Made by a program: the position numbers and the translations under genes
Notes under the pieces: model-generated
Seen by the model: only the letters and a program-made list of their open reading frames with translations
Told to the model about the DNA's origin: nothing
The model's database searches: none
Part shown: piece after piece, positions 10,701 through 18,632 of the stretch
How the letters are laid out: each line of letters opens with the position of its first letter
Position numbering within the stretch: the stretch's first letter is position 1
Assembly (NCBI GenBank): GCA_002344135.1
Contig: DDTO01000006.1
Coordinates: forward strand, 151,869 to 215,868
Reading direction: 5' to 3'
Origin: Chthonomonas sp. UBA2362
GTDB lineage: Bacteria > Armatimonadota > Fimbriimonadia > Fimbriimonadales > Fimbriimonadaceae
DNA: 64,000 bases

Positions 10701-12059
10701 GACTATCGGAGAGGCGAAGGACGTACCGTCTATATGGTAATAGTTTCCGGCGATGTAGCCCGCGGCACCCGTCCTGTCTGTCGTATAAACGTTGACACCC
10801 GCCGCACTGACGTCGATATGACGGCCGTGCGTTCCAAAGATTTCTCCCTTCGCATTGAAGCCTCCCACACCGATGACTCCTGGGTAGGCGGCAGGGTACA
10901 AGGTGCCGTAGCCGTCTTTGTTACCTCCGGAAGCAACATTGACCACCCCTTTTCGAAATGCCTGCAAGTAGGCGTCGGCGGTGACGGAGTCGTACCAGGT
11001 CGTGCCAAAGCTCGAGTTCGTCACTCGTGCCTTTGCAACAACGGCCTGCAGCACACCCACTGCAATACCGTTCGTCGAGGTCGTGGTACTGCCTCCTGCA
11101 ATCTCCTCGTACACCCGGATAGGTATCACTAGGCAACGAGGAGCGACGCCCACTGATCCGACCCCGTCCAGCTTCGCAGCGATGCATCCGGCAACCGCGG
11201 TTCCGTGGTTATCCAAGGCCACTCGCGGGTCGCCGATGATCGCCGCTGGGCTGCTCGTCGTATCGAAGCCTTGGGGCGTTAGATTAAGGTCGGGGTGGCC
11301 CCGCTCGACGCCGCTGTCGAGTACCGCCACAGTGATGGTCGCCCGCCCATAGGTATAGTCCCAAGCCTTTAGAACGTTGTGATCCAAGTCGGCAATACCT
11401 GTTCGCGGCTCGGACCCGGGCGGGAGGTCGAGGGTCTGACCCGTGTTGTGCAGGTACCACTGCTGCCAAAAGCCGGGGTCGGAGGGGTAGCCGGCTTCTA
11501 GGTGCGTGGTCTGGATCATCTCGGGCTGGCTCCACTCGATGTCGTCCCGCTCCGAGAGCCTGTTGGCCAAGCGAAGGGCGTCGACGGCGTTCCGGGAGGC
11601 GATCCGCATCGTGAAGACATCGGGCAAACCGGCAAAACTCTCCGACTCGATCTGGGCACCGACAGCGCGCAAAATGGCGAACCGCTTCTCCCGGGGGACA
11701 TTGCGCCGGAACTTCGTGTAGATCGTCGTCGCGAAGTTGAGCTCGTCACCGGCATCGTTCGTGTAGACCGGCGAGACCTCGTCAAGGCCGACCTGGCTCG
11801 TCAGCGCCTCGCGCTTGGCGATGAACCATCCCGTGCCGTTGCGGGACTTCGCAGAGCCGTAGGCGGCGCCCGCGCGAGGAACGAAGGCGACGCGGCTCGG
11901 ATCGAGCCGCAGCGGGATCCGTTCCTTTTCCACGACATAGTAGTCGGGGGCGGCGGGTTGCGCTAGAGCATGGGTGCCAAAGAGACCTGCCAACAACATC
12001 GCGGCTAGCCAACGACGGGTCGCCGTTTGGAAGCAATCGAACCAACTCGAGCTTTTCAT
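4776..12059 (-). CDS. giant secreted subtilisin-like protease with WD40 blocks and cadherin-like repeats
   Basis: 2,427 residues. Start ATG at 12059, chosen for a good Shine-Dalgarno (GGGAGG, 8 nt upstream) and a signal peptide (cleavage near ALAQ-PA, residue 34). Domains in order: S8 propeptide (about 50-180); peptidase S8 with triad D248 (VAVLDSG), H285 (DNHGT) and S447 (GTSFASP); beta-sandwich (510-715); dockerin-like Ca site (GDLDGNGLVDAED, about 721-740); WD40 block 1 (780-1046); second dockerin-like motif (GDVNDDGIVDSID, about 1055); VCBS/cadherin-like domain (1100-1180); WD40 block 2 (1180-1475); another cadherin-like domain; five to six repeats of about 95 residues linked by REVNxPP (1573-2140); WD40 block 3 (2140-2427). 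The triad is complete, so it should be an active extracellular protease. No C-terminal sorting signal is visible. Confidence 0.88.
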   Translation of the reverse strand: MKSSSWFDCFQTATRRWLAAMLLAGLFGTHALAQPAAPDYYVVEKERIPLRLDPSRVAFVPRAGAAYGSAKSRNGTGWFIAKREALTSQVGLDEVSPVYTNDAGDELNFATTIYTKFRRNVPREKRFAILRAVGAQIESESFAGLPDVFTMRIASRNAVDALRLANRLSERDDIEWSQPEMIQTTHLEAGYPSDPGFWQQWYLHNTGQTLDLPPGSEPRTGIADLDHNVLKAWDYTYGRATITVAVLDSGVERGHPDLNLTPQGFDTTSSPAAIIGDPRVALDNHGTAVAGCIAAKLDGVGSVGVAPRCLVIPIRVYEEIAGGSTTTSTNGIAVGVLQAVVAKARVTNSSFGTTWYDSVTADAYLQAFRKGVVNVASGGNKDGYGTLYPAAYPGVIGVGGFNAKGEIFGTHGRHIDVSAAGVNVYTTDRTGAAGYIAGNYYHIDGTSFASPIVAGVCALMLTADPALKPREVEEILFRTCRDLGIVGRDELYGWGAVDAHAALLYTMSGYRRLYCNDFEAKQWSIQPRISAHAVSPSTRAMSIGHEGPEAIPQIHAGRRNFAGEFGNTTVTVSGPTPLGCNGILLSMDILILRSMDGNQLNYSGIQVGPDYWRLKSGGATLFETTFTNHVGLGFTQSYPGPYITSNPAQHQAVERETLGFAWAAQMNSLYQFRRLLAPTPTLNLQFQGAGMQPLDDESWGLDRLEVYWLPSAGRVLSTPPGDLDGNGLVDAEDRRLVLDNMGRRRQYSIASGGNDRRARAWKAPTIETTWNLQQSAEVATVAWSEDLAMVATGSQDGRIEVRDAATGQSIRTLQGFGGVRGLSWLAHGPLVSATGLGDVTAWNPTTGAILWSTDTNPDSGGDTYGIALSPDGTRLAVTGYRMFSQPFPPDQPQEYLVLIDAMTGATTATYLGMPFMQNLRKCVFMPDGQKIVIASSNGGIRSFRPEPLIELYENTGITMLANDLAVSPNGASIALAGVDSHLRVYSTTTWAQQLDITHPNQVTGVDFTDDGLRIFTSCWDGNLRSYDQAGGLQSTLSGHTAAVLDVDCSPEVERLIGDVNDDGIVDSIDLGIIDGSIGEWLDFDDPEAHDDGYTAFSRSVLNVGAPGVLENDADPDLHPLTAIKLTNPTHGVVVLQPNGAFSYAPNDPNWIGTDSFTYKASDGVHESSPATVAIRVVRGMPSLLTGGADDLAKVWNLDLDNLHAVMSGHTGDVTSVAMSPNGLQAIVGGADGKVIRYRVGDGLLVESLDLHAGPVNAVAYSHSGGAILSSGEDQRIRLVDGGEMMGDRELIDTSAVRTLSIAPDDSIIASGNAEGLVRIWSPNDTTALRTLSGHVGAVEAVAFAPAGLTLASAGVDGTIRLWNPTSGAQIRVITAASGLTRCLAWTPDGTIVLAAGNEGVIWAWNASTGNPVGSFIGHASPVRSLTLSSDGALLASGSDDGKCFLWNSSNGSVIRSFDAHPGGVRGVVWAEVSANRPPLAAPDTYDVLTNGVLTVIAPGVLTNDLDPDPGTTLTAALVAGPSHGEVDLHADGRFVYTPAPGYEGNDSFTYRASDGELPSLPATVTILVHRENFPPALTVPGPATVDEETELQLACSATDPDAGQTLTFSLVQAPPGATIGAADGVVRWTPSEADGPSVVTIIVRVTDNGYPVLWDQKSIQVTVREVNRPPVLSLPFSSQTVDELVPLAFAATATDPDLPANALTFSLIGAPTGMAIHPTTGVVSWTPSEIQGPGEYPFQVRVTDNGTPALADTLPVTITVREVNAPPTANDQSVSTNRNVPVTIVLTGSDPDLPANTLTYSVQSNPSHGTLSGTTPNLTYTPRAGYFGPDSFTFRINDGTANSNVATVAISVLDVNHAPTLDAIPDATIDEEKLAVFKFVAHDEDKNQLKWFVIGAPAGMSINAQGELRWTPTEAQGPGTYNLTIRVVDDGRPPLSAERPFKITVREVNRSPVLELPFSSIAGNEGEIISMSSSATDPDLPANGLAFSLIGAPAGCAIHPTSGLITWTPTEAQGPGVYPVQVRVTDNGSPAMSDTKTLTITVHEVNIAPTAHPQSVTTPFGVPLAITLTGSNPDLPVQVLSFAVSTPPAHGSLSGSAPNLVYTPSVGYSGSDSFQFVVNDGIAQSAPATISISVQSPPTLLTAGDRLSRWDPVSGDLIGTFATAQYYYDALYAPIGGSMLSIGSSSSQLWDPNGVLIRTYTASTGDEGRFSPSGNHFLLRNGNTLKYYAVASTAAVWTRTVTGLADAALSPDGVTMATGDSAGNVRIVDIASGTVLRTRVVGKVASLCYSPDGSRLAISTTDSTARIFWLRVSDLQEMGSHTVHTAAGNEVEVSPDGTLVASCDASDRIVVWRPSDNTIVANFVSPGPTFGLAWSPDGSLLAASTPGTSTAVIHRRARVFRTSDWTLVRTINSSGDEGRIRSVSFHP

Positions 12060-12186
12060 ACTCAGCCTCCCGACTCTCAATGGGCCTCGCGAGGCCCCGA
12101 AATCTTTGTGCCGACAACCTCTATTATTGTTGCGTTTTGGCCGCTTCCGACAAAAAACGTGTGCTACATGCAAAATGGAGCTAACG

Positions 12187-12552
12187 ATGACCCTCTCGCC
12201 TGCCATCCCCGTTCTGCACATGTCGAAGGCCGCTCAGGCCGAGGAGTTCTACTGCCGGGGCCTCGGCTTTGAACTCGTCTTCGCCCAGCGCACGCCGGAA
12301 ACCGATGATCCCGCCTACCTCGAAGTCAGGCGCGGCGACTGCGTGCTGCACCTTTCGTCGCACGCCGGCGATGGAGCGGTTCGCGCCGCGGTTCTGATTC
12401 GGATCGACGACGTCGATGCCCTCTTTCGCGAGTGCTCGGCACGGGGAGTGCGGTTCGATCCTGAACCAGTGGACCAGACGTGGGGGCAGCGCGAGGCCTA
12501 CGCCAAAGACCCAGATGGCAACTCGATCCGGTTCTTCACCGTGCTGGGGTGA
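12187..12552 (+). CDS. VOC family protein (glyoxalase/bleomycin-resistance fold)
   Basis: 121 residues, one VOC domain of two beta-alpha-beta-beta-beta units. It begins with the typical AIPVLHMSKAAQAEEFYCRG segment and ends with the W-G-Q-R-E-A-Y-A-K-D-P-D-G-N-S motif, whose Glu is a usual metal ligand. The pattern is closest to bleomycin-resistance-like members, but function across this family is diverse and drug resistance should not be assumed. I chose the ATG at 12187 because GGAG lies 6 nt upstream; the in-frame ATG at 12175 is possible. The 3' end overlaps the convergent DUF1905 gene by 17 nt. Confidence 0.82.
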   Translation: MTLSPAIPVLHMSKAAQAEEFYCRGLGFELVFAQRTPETDDPAYLEVRRGDCVLHLSSHAGDGAVRAAVLIRIDDVDALFRECSARGVRFDPEPVDQTWGQREAYAKDPDGNSIRFFTVLG

Positions 12553-12853
12553 AATCGCCCCCCAACGGGGGCGTCACTTCGAGGCTGAGCACGACCTCGT
12601 CACCCTCCTCGATGCCCTCTTGCCGCCGAACTTGGGCCTTGATCGGCACGATGTAGCGGCCGTCCTTCGGCCAAAGCGCGGTCGCGTAATCCGTGTCACC
12701 GATGCGCACGACTACCGGGATCATGCCCCAGCCGTAGGTGACTTGGCGCTCGATGCCCTTGATCTGCTTCGACTCGGGAGCCGGCACCGTCACGAAGTAG
12801 AAGGGAGCGGGGCCTCGCCAGTACCAAACGACACCACGGACGGAGAGCAGCAT
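12536..12853 (-). CDS. DUF1905 domain protein
   Basis: 105 residues. The pattern is that of DUF1905: a V-x-W-Y-W start, F-V-T-V-P, G-W-G-M-I-P-V-V-V-R-I-G, Y-I-V-P-I-K and a final GDEVVLSLEV strand that predicts a small beta-barrel. The biochemical role is not known for the family. The ATG at 12853 was chosen because the longer frame runs into the protease gene upstream. The gap to that gene is only 5 nt, so the two are probably co-transcribed. Confidence 0.75.
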   Translation of the reverse strand: MLLSVRGVVWYWRGPAPFYFVTVPAPESKQIKGIERQVTYGWGMIPVVVRIGDTDYATALWPKDGRYIVPIKAQVRRQEGIEEGDEVVLSLEVTPPLGGDFTPAR

Positions 12854-12858
12854 GCGCC

Positions 12859-13635
12859 TTAGGGTACACGAGGCGGAGGGGCTATCCGCCGAGCCAGCGC
12901 GAATTGGGCGCCATGGAGCAAGAGCCACTCGCGATAGTGCCACAACGAGACGGCTCCGCCCCCATAGTAATCGACCTCCGAAGAGCTGAACATATAGGCG
13001 TTAGCCCCGGTCCAGCTGCCCCAAACGGAGTGAAAGGACGTCGTGCCGACCAGATAGGCCGAACCGCCGACGTTGTGGAACCACCCTCCACCGGAGTCGC
13101 CGTTGGCCACCACCCCCTGGCCGTTCTGCCGCAAGATCGAGATCAGCGACATGCCCGGCACGAAACTGCCGTACTGCTGGTACTCCGTGCGAGAGACCAG
13201 CGCGGGCGCGCTCCGCCGGGTACCCCGCGGAAGGCTCATGTCGTAGCCAGTGCCGGCGGCGTTGAGGAAACCCGATATGCCGTATCCCACCATCGTGATT
13301 GCGGCTCCATTCGGCATCGGGTCGGCCAGGATCTTCGACCACGGCAGCGCCATGCCCTGGTTGTCGATGCGGAAGAGCATGATGTCTGCATCGGGGTGGA
13401 GCATCGGGGCCCCCGCGGGTGCGAACGTGCCATAGCCGGGAAGCGTGATGTTGCCGGCCCCGACATGCTTCGCGGTAAGCACGAGGTTCGGCCCGACCAT
13501 GACTGCCGATGCCGAGAAGACCTTGCCGACCGTGGGAAAGGCCGGGTCGTCGCTTGCCCCGGCCACTCCCGGCGCCACTGCGCTCGACAGACTCACCGTC
13601 AGCGCGGCGAGACAGGCGGCGGCCAATCGATGCAT
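12859..13635 (-). CDS. secreted trypsin-like serine protease (S1 fold)
   Basis: 258 residues from ATG 13635, with a signal peptide MHRLAAACLAALTVSLSSAV (cleavage about residue 27). The catalytic triad is visible: H57 in LVLTAKHVG, D84 in PDADIMLF and S181 in the GDSGGGW motif. The length and motif spacing fit chymotrypsin-fold trypsin-like proteases. No propeptide or transmembrane tail is apparent. It lies 5 nt upstream of the DUF1905 gene. The start at 13635 is preceded by TACACT 6 nt upstream rather than a ribosome binding site. An in-frame ATG at 13653 would add six residues. Confidence 0.83.
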   Translation of the reverse strand: MHRLAAACLAALTVSLSSAVAPGVAGASDDPAFPTVGKVFSASAVMVGPNLVLTAKHVGAGNITLPGYGTFAPAGAPMLHPDADIMLFRIDNQGMALPWSKILADPMPNGAAITMVGYGISGFLNAAGTGYDMSLPRGTRRSAPALVSRTEYQQYGSFVPGMSLISILRQNGQGVVANGDSGGGWFHNVGGSAYLVGTTSFHSVWGSWTGANAYMFSSSEVDYYGGGAVSLWHYREWLLLHGAQFALARRIAPPPRVP

Positions 13636-13641
13636 GCCTTC

Positions 13642-13647
13642 AGTGTA
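13642..13647 (-). promoter_or_regulatory. candidate leaderless -10 box (TACACT)
   Basis: On the minus strand TACACT is 6 nt upstream of the protease ATG at 13635. No Shine-Dalgarno is seen between them. Confidence 0.4.
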
Positions 13648-13760
13648 ACGCAATCATGTGGGTGAGGGCAGAAATCCTGGTAACCGGCCTGGGAGTTCCC
13701 GGCACCCAGACCAGCCTGTCGGCAACCCCTGAGCAGTATCCGACGTACAGATTTCCGTAG

Positions 13761-14546
13761 ATGAGCACGCTTGCGCCTCTCCGCATCGCTCGCTGGTTTC
13801 GTCGGTCTTCGAATCCACCGGAGTATCCGCACCTTGAGGCCCTGATCGAGCAGGAGTCGGCGAAGGTCACCGACGGCTACCACTACGCGCGCTGGATCGT
13901 TCCGCTAGCCGGGTTGACCCTCGCCCTCGCCTGCTTCATGCCGCTGGCGCTGACGGTTCATCCGCTCTTCTGGATCGGCTCGGCCGGCATGGTCGCCGTG
14001 GGCGGCATACTCGGCTACGTCTTCCACCGGTTGGCCAAGGGCATCTCGGCAACCCAGATTCTGCTCCGGAAGCGATGCCAGGCTCTAAGCCAGAAGCTCA
14101 TTTCGCTACGCAACCTCATCGGAGTCTCGCCGACGGTCTCCCCGAAAGTCGCGAAGCTCCTCGATGGGGCGGCACAGGTCTACCTCACCACGAGGGCTCC
14201 GGGGGATAGTGCTCGCGCAGCCGAGAACGGGGTCTGGGAAAGTGCGACGCGCAAGGCCCGCCTCGCCATGGAAGAGGGGATGGCGGAGATGCTCACCCTT
14301 GCCGAACCCGAAACGCCCCACGCACAGGAGCTCGAGCTTGCCCGAGGCTGGGCGCAGCCTCTGCTGAGCGAGATGAGGGAGACGGCAAGGCTCCTCGACC
14401 AGCAATCGAGACGCGCGCACTTGGCCGCTCAGCTCGACGCGACCCTCTCACCTCTCGCCGGCTTGGCCGACGCCCGCGCTCAGTTGGAGCAGTTGGACTC
14501 GGCGGCATCGGAGTTGGATCGGCAAGTGCTGAACGAACAGACATAG
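13761..14546 (+). CDS. membrane protein with two helices and a helical C-terminal domain
   Basis: 261 residues, family not recognised. Two adjacent transmembrane helices (about 46-64 and 70-90) form a hairpin. The following 165 residues are rich in Ala, Leu, Glu and Arg and predicted all-helical (for example ARAAENGVWESATRKARLAM). They are probably cytoplasmic and able to form coiled coils. No enzymatic motif is visible. It has its own terminator (14551-14584), shared with groL, which converges on it. Confidence 0.6.
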   Translation: MSTLAPLRIARWFRRSSNPPEYPHLEALIEQESAKVTDGYHYARWIVPLAGLTLALACFMPLALTVHPLFWIGSAGMVAVGGILGYVFHRLAKGISATQILLRKRCQALSQKLISLRNLIGVSPTVSPKVAKLLDGAAQVYLTTRAPGDSARAAENGVWESATRKARLAMEEGMAEMLTLAEPETPHAQELELARGWAQPLLSEMRETARLLDQQSRRAHLAAQLDATLSPLAGLADARAQLEQLDSAASELDRQVLNEQT

Positions 14547-14550
14547 AGAA

Positions 14551-14584
14551 GGCGCGCTCCCTGCGAGATCGCAGGGAGCGCGCC
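14551..14584. terminator. bidirectional hairpin terminator between membrane protein gene and groL
   Basis: Perfect 15-bp stem, left arm GGCGCGCTCCCTGCG at 14551-14565, with an AGAT loop at 14566-14569. It lies between two convergent genes. Confidence 0.8.
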
Positions 14585-14613
14585 GTGGGGCGAGCCAGAG
14601 GTTCTGGCCGACC

Positions 14614-16242
<1,629 letters not shown>

Positions 16243-16273
16243 TTGAAGTTCTCCTTGGGTTGATGCCGGGCGG

Positions 16274-16300
16274 TTAGCACTCCCGCCGCTCGTCTGCTAA
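16274..16300. promoter_or_regulatory. CIRCE operator 1 (HrcA site), downstream of the groL -10
   Basis: On the plus strand the first arm TTAGCACTC (16274-16282) is a perfect match to consensus. The spacer is 9 nt, and the second arm GTCTGCTAA (16292-16300) has 7 of 9 matches. It begins at the last base of the groL -10 box and covers the predicted transcription start, so HrcA binding would block initiation. Confidence 0.85.
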
Positions 16301-16329
16301 TTATACGCCCACGACCGCCCGGGTGTCAA
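16300..16329 (-). promoter_or_regulatory. groL sigma-70 promoter with consensus boxes
   Basis: Read on the minus strand: -35 TTGACA (16329-16324), an 18-nt spacer, and -10 TATAAT (16305-16300). Both hexamers match consensus in all six positions. This is a strong vegetative promoter, as expected for HrcA-repressed chaperonin genes. Confidence 0.9.
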
Positions 16330-16335
16330 CGGTTC

Positions 16336-16362
16336 GTAGCGGTCGGCGCGGACGAGTGCTAA
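16336..16362. promoter_or_regulatory. degenerate second CIRCE-like element upstream of the groL -35
   Basis: Arm GTAGCGGTC (16336-16344; 6 of 9), spacer 9 nt, arm GAGTGCTAA (16354-16362; 9 of 9). It lies just upstream of the -35 box. Its perfect arm is the opposite one to that of operator 1. Confidence 0.55.
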
Positions 16363-16375
16363 GGTCAAGCCCTCT

Positions 16376-16401
16376 GGAGTGCGCGGGCTTGACCGCGCTT
16401 T
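16376..16401 (+). repeat. REP1 palindrome (RAYT-associated)
   Basis: GGAGTGCGCGGGCTTGACC-type element. Stem GCGCGG/CCGCGC with loop GCTTGA, head GGAGT, tail TTT. It lies just 3' of the intact transposase gene, in inverted orientation to REP7. Confidence 0.75.
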
Positions 16402-16420
16402 CTGCGCCGGCTCAACGGCC

Positions 16421-16951
16421 CTAGAAGTCATCCACGACATTCACTCGGTCAGTCTTGAAAGCCAGCCCACTGGCGACGAACGACTTGTCGCCGTGGCGGA
16501 GAAACCAGCGAGCGCTACAACACTGATAGTCTTCAGCTTTCACGACGACCCCATGCCGAACAGGATTGTAATGGACGTAGGCTATCCTTGCGAGCACCGA
16601 CTTTTCGAACGTTATCAGAGTGTCCCAGCAATTGAACCCAACCTTGCGACCTTCTTTGCCGTCGAGGCGGTTGAGATCGCGGGCACTCAGGGTATGGATT
16701 CGGCTCGTCAGCCGCTGCACCGCGCGAGGTTCGTTCGGCGCGATGCCGATGAAGTGGTAGTGGTTGGGGAAGCAAGCCCACGCGTGCGGCGTCCAACCAT
16801 GATCCGCCGAGGCGCTTAGCAAGTGACCCTGAAGTAGCTCCAAGCGCGTTTCGTCATGGAAGAAACGCTGCTTGAGATATGTTCCGGCGGTGATCATGTA
16901 GATCCCGGGGACGGATACCTGCTTGGATGGCGCGTGGGGCCAAGAACGCAT
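16421..16951 (-). CDS. REP-associated tyrosine transposase (RAYT, Y1/HUH superfamily)
   Basis: 176 residues. The HUH metal site is H64-Y-H66 in FPNHYHFIG. The likely catalytic tyrosine is Y125 in YVHYNPVRHG, the segment typical of RAYTs and IS200-like enzymes. RAYTs nick single-stranded REP hairpins and are thought to spread REP elements; they normally stay single-copy and do not form insertion sequences. The gene is bracketed by REP7 (upstream) and REP1 (downstream) in inverted orientation, which supports the assignment. A frameshifted paralogue lies 2.2 kb away. The gene reads intact. Confidence 0.88.
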   Translation of the reverse strand: MRSWPHAPSKQVSVPGIYMITAGTYLKQRFFHDETRLELLQGHLLSASADHGWTPHAWACFPNHYHFIGIAPNEPRAVQRLTSRIHTLSARDLNRLDGKEGRKVGFNCWDTLITFEKSVLARIAYVHYNPVRHGVVVKAEDYQCCSARWFLRHGDKSFVASGLAFKTDRVNVVDDF

Positions 16952-17025
16952 CTTCGAAGAAGGTTATCATTGAATGTTCTCTCGATGTCAACCCCATCTG
17001 AGCCTGGAAACCCCGCCATGCTCGT

Positions 17026-17052
17026 CAAAGCGCCGTCGAGCCGGCGCACTCC
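17026..17052 (-). repeat. REP7 palindrome (variant stem)
   Basis: On the plus strand: CAAA, then GCGCCG-TCGAGC-CGGCGC, then ACTCC. The 6-bp stem differs in sequence from the other REPs but both arms changed together, so pairing is kept. It lies 5' of the intact RAYT gene. Confidence 0.65.
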
Positions 17053-17063
17053 AAATCGAACCC

Positions 17064-17092
17064 TTGGAATTCACGCCTCTCTGTTGTATATT
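17064..17092 (+). promoter_or_regulatory. sigma-70 promoter of the secreted protein gene at 17233
   Basis: -35 TTGGAA (17064-17069), a 17-nt spacer, -10 TATATT (17087-17092). The predicted transcript has a 5' leader of about 130 nt with a hairpin (GATCCGC...GCGGATC) just before the ribosome binding site. Confidence 0.65.
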
Positions 17093-17232
17093 AGTGAGGA
17101 TAGCCTTGGAGCGGTACGGGCTGCTCGAGCATCTCGCCCCGCGCGAGTCGCATCGAACGCTGGCAGACGCTTCATGGTGAACGGTGATCCGCAGGGCAAC
17201 CCCCCGAGCGGATCAGACTGAGGAGGTTGTAA

Positions 17233-18339
17233 ATGAAGGCACTTTGTTTGGCCGCTTTGTCGGCCCTCGCCGTCGGCAGCCATGCGTTCGTCGTACCAAA
17301 CTACGCCACCGCATCAGAAGCCGACGGCGCATTCTTCCTGACCGCCACCGCCACAGCGGGGCGCACCTACCAAGTGACCATTTCCGCGACCCAGTTGACC
17401 GGGCTCGTCGGTCGAACCCTGACCGGTATGCGCTGGCGAATGAACGGCGGCATCGCCGCTGCGTGGCCGCCTGCCGACGTCACTTATGCGAACTGGGACA
17501 TCTTTATCGGCCCTGGAGTGGCCCCGAGTACGATGTCCAACACCTTCGCTCTCAACTTCTCGGCGGCAGCGACTCAGGTCAGGACCGGTCCGGTCGCTTT
17601 CACCGCGGGAGCCTTCACGGTGGGTGGCACCCCTAACGCTTTCGGACCCGCAATCATGTTCGACACCGGATACCTGTACTCCGGCGGCGATCTGACGATC
17701 GAGATGCGGTTCACCAACCAAGTCGGCACGACGACCACTCCTTCTTTCGATGCGGCGACCGCTGCCGGAGGCCCGGCCAACGGCTGGGGCGTCGACTTTG
17801 CAGGCCGCTGGATCGGCAACCTCGCGGGCACCACCGGCGGCAACGCTAACTTTCTCGCGACCTACTTTGAGAGTAGCGCCGCGAACCCCACCATCAGCGG
17901 CACCGTCGATCTTCAGGATTGGACTGCCACGCTCGCGGGGCAAATGGTGCGATTCGAGATCACGGCTGCCGGCGGAGGACCCGTGCTGCAAACCACCGAC
18001 ACCGCGCTCGACGGAACGGGAGCCTACAGCTTCGGCACTTCGCTCTCACCGGGGCTCTATGACATCTACGCTAAGGGCTCGCACTGGCTCCGAAGGGCCA
18101 GCTTCGGGGTGACCCTTACGGGCAGCGGGGTTTCCGGGCTCGGCTACTCGCTGTTCAACGGAGACTGCGACGAGGATAACGAAGTCGCCATCGGCGACTA
18201 TTCGCTGCTCTCGACCGCCTTCGGCTCCTCGCCCGGCGACCCGAACTGGGATCCGATGACCGACCTCAACGGAGACGACGAGGTCACCATCGGCGACTAC
18301 GCCATCCTCTCGGGCAACTTCGGCATGATCGGCGACTAA
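17233..18339 (+). CDS. secreted protein with beta-sandwich plus dockerin-like C-terminal module
   Basis: 368 residues. Start ATG 17233, with GGAGG upstream and signal peptide MKALCLAALSALAVGSHA. The N-terminal 200 residues are beta-rich, and I do not recognise the family. Residues about 215-310 form a domain beginning TISGTVDLQDWTATLAGQ and containing the motif SHWLRR. The last 60 residues contain two calcium-loop-like repeats (GDCDEDNEVAIGDYSLLS and LNGDDEVTIGDYAILSGNFG) of dockerin type I pattern. The same two-domain tail ends the proteins at 32730 and 37779. It is probably a surface or extracellular protein, with the tail as a binding or sorting module (inference). Confidence 0.78.
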   Translation: MKALCLAALSALAVGSHAFVVPNYATASEADGAFFLTATATAGRTYQVTISATQLTGLVGRTLTGMRWRMNGGIAAAWPPADVTYANWDIFIGPGVAPSTMSNTFALNFSAAATQVRTGPVAFTAGAFTVGGTPNAFGPAIMFDTGYLYSGGDLTIEMRFTNQVGTTTTPSFDAATAAGGPANGWGVDFAGRWIGNLAGTTGGNANFLATYFESSAANPTISGTVDLQDWTATLAGQMVRFEITAAGGGPVLQTTDTALDGTGAYSFGTSLSPGLYDIYAKGSHWLRRASFGVTLTGSGVSGLGYSLFNGDCDEDNEVAIGDYSLLSTAFGSSPGDPNWDPMTDLNGDDEVTIGDYAILSGNFGMIGD

Positions 18340-18354
18340 AGGCGCCCATTGCAC

Positions 18355-18383
18355 ACGCCCCTTCGGCTGGTCCGAAGGGGCGT
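18355..18383 (+). terminator. rho-independent terminator
   Basis: Perfect 12-bp stem, left arm ACGCCCCTTCGG at 18355-18366 and right arm at 18372-18383, loop CTGGT. A short T run follows. It is 15 nt after the stop of the preceding gene. Confidence 0.8.
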
Positions 18384-18475
18384 CATCGTCTTTTGCGAAG
18401 CCGCGTCCGCGCGATTCCGAACCTCGATGGCAGGACAATGGGCCAGGTTGCCGCCTTGGGTGGATCTTGCCTTGT

Positions 18476-18502
18476 GGAATGCGCGGGCCTGCCCGCGCTT
18501 TG
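18476..18502 (+). repeat. REP2 palindrome (GGGC subtype)
   Basis: Head GGAAT, stem GCGCGGGC-CT-GCCCGCGC (18481-18498, 8 bp perfect), tail TTTG. It belongs to the outer set around the broken RAYT. Confidence 0.8.
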
Positions 18503-18565
18503 AATTCTGCCTCCCGAAGACCTTGCTTCGGCTTCGTGGCGCGGCCCGACCTCCTCCGCGGCACA

Positions 18566-18588
18566 GCGCGGGCAAGCCCGCGCACTCC
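18566..18588 (-). repeat. REP3 palindrome (GGGC subtype)
   Basis: Stem GCGCGGGC-AA-GCCCGCGC (18566-18583) followed by ACTCC, so it is inverted relative to REP2. The two lie 63 nt apart and could pair as a BIME-like unit. Confidence 0.8.
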
Positions 18589-18593
18589 GAAGG

Positions 18594-18620
18594 CAAAGCG
18601 AGAGCAGGCTCGCGCACTCC
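18594..18620 (-). repeat. REP4 palindrome (GAGC subtype, imperfect)
   Basis: CAAA, then GCGAGAGC-AG-GCTCGCGC, then ACTCC. There is one mismatch zone in the stem. It is adjacent to the 3' end of the broken RAYT and shares the GAGC subtype only with REP5. Confidence 0.75.
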
Positions 18621-18632
18621 ATTTTGGTGCCT

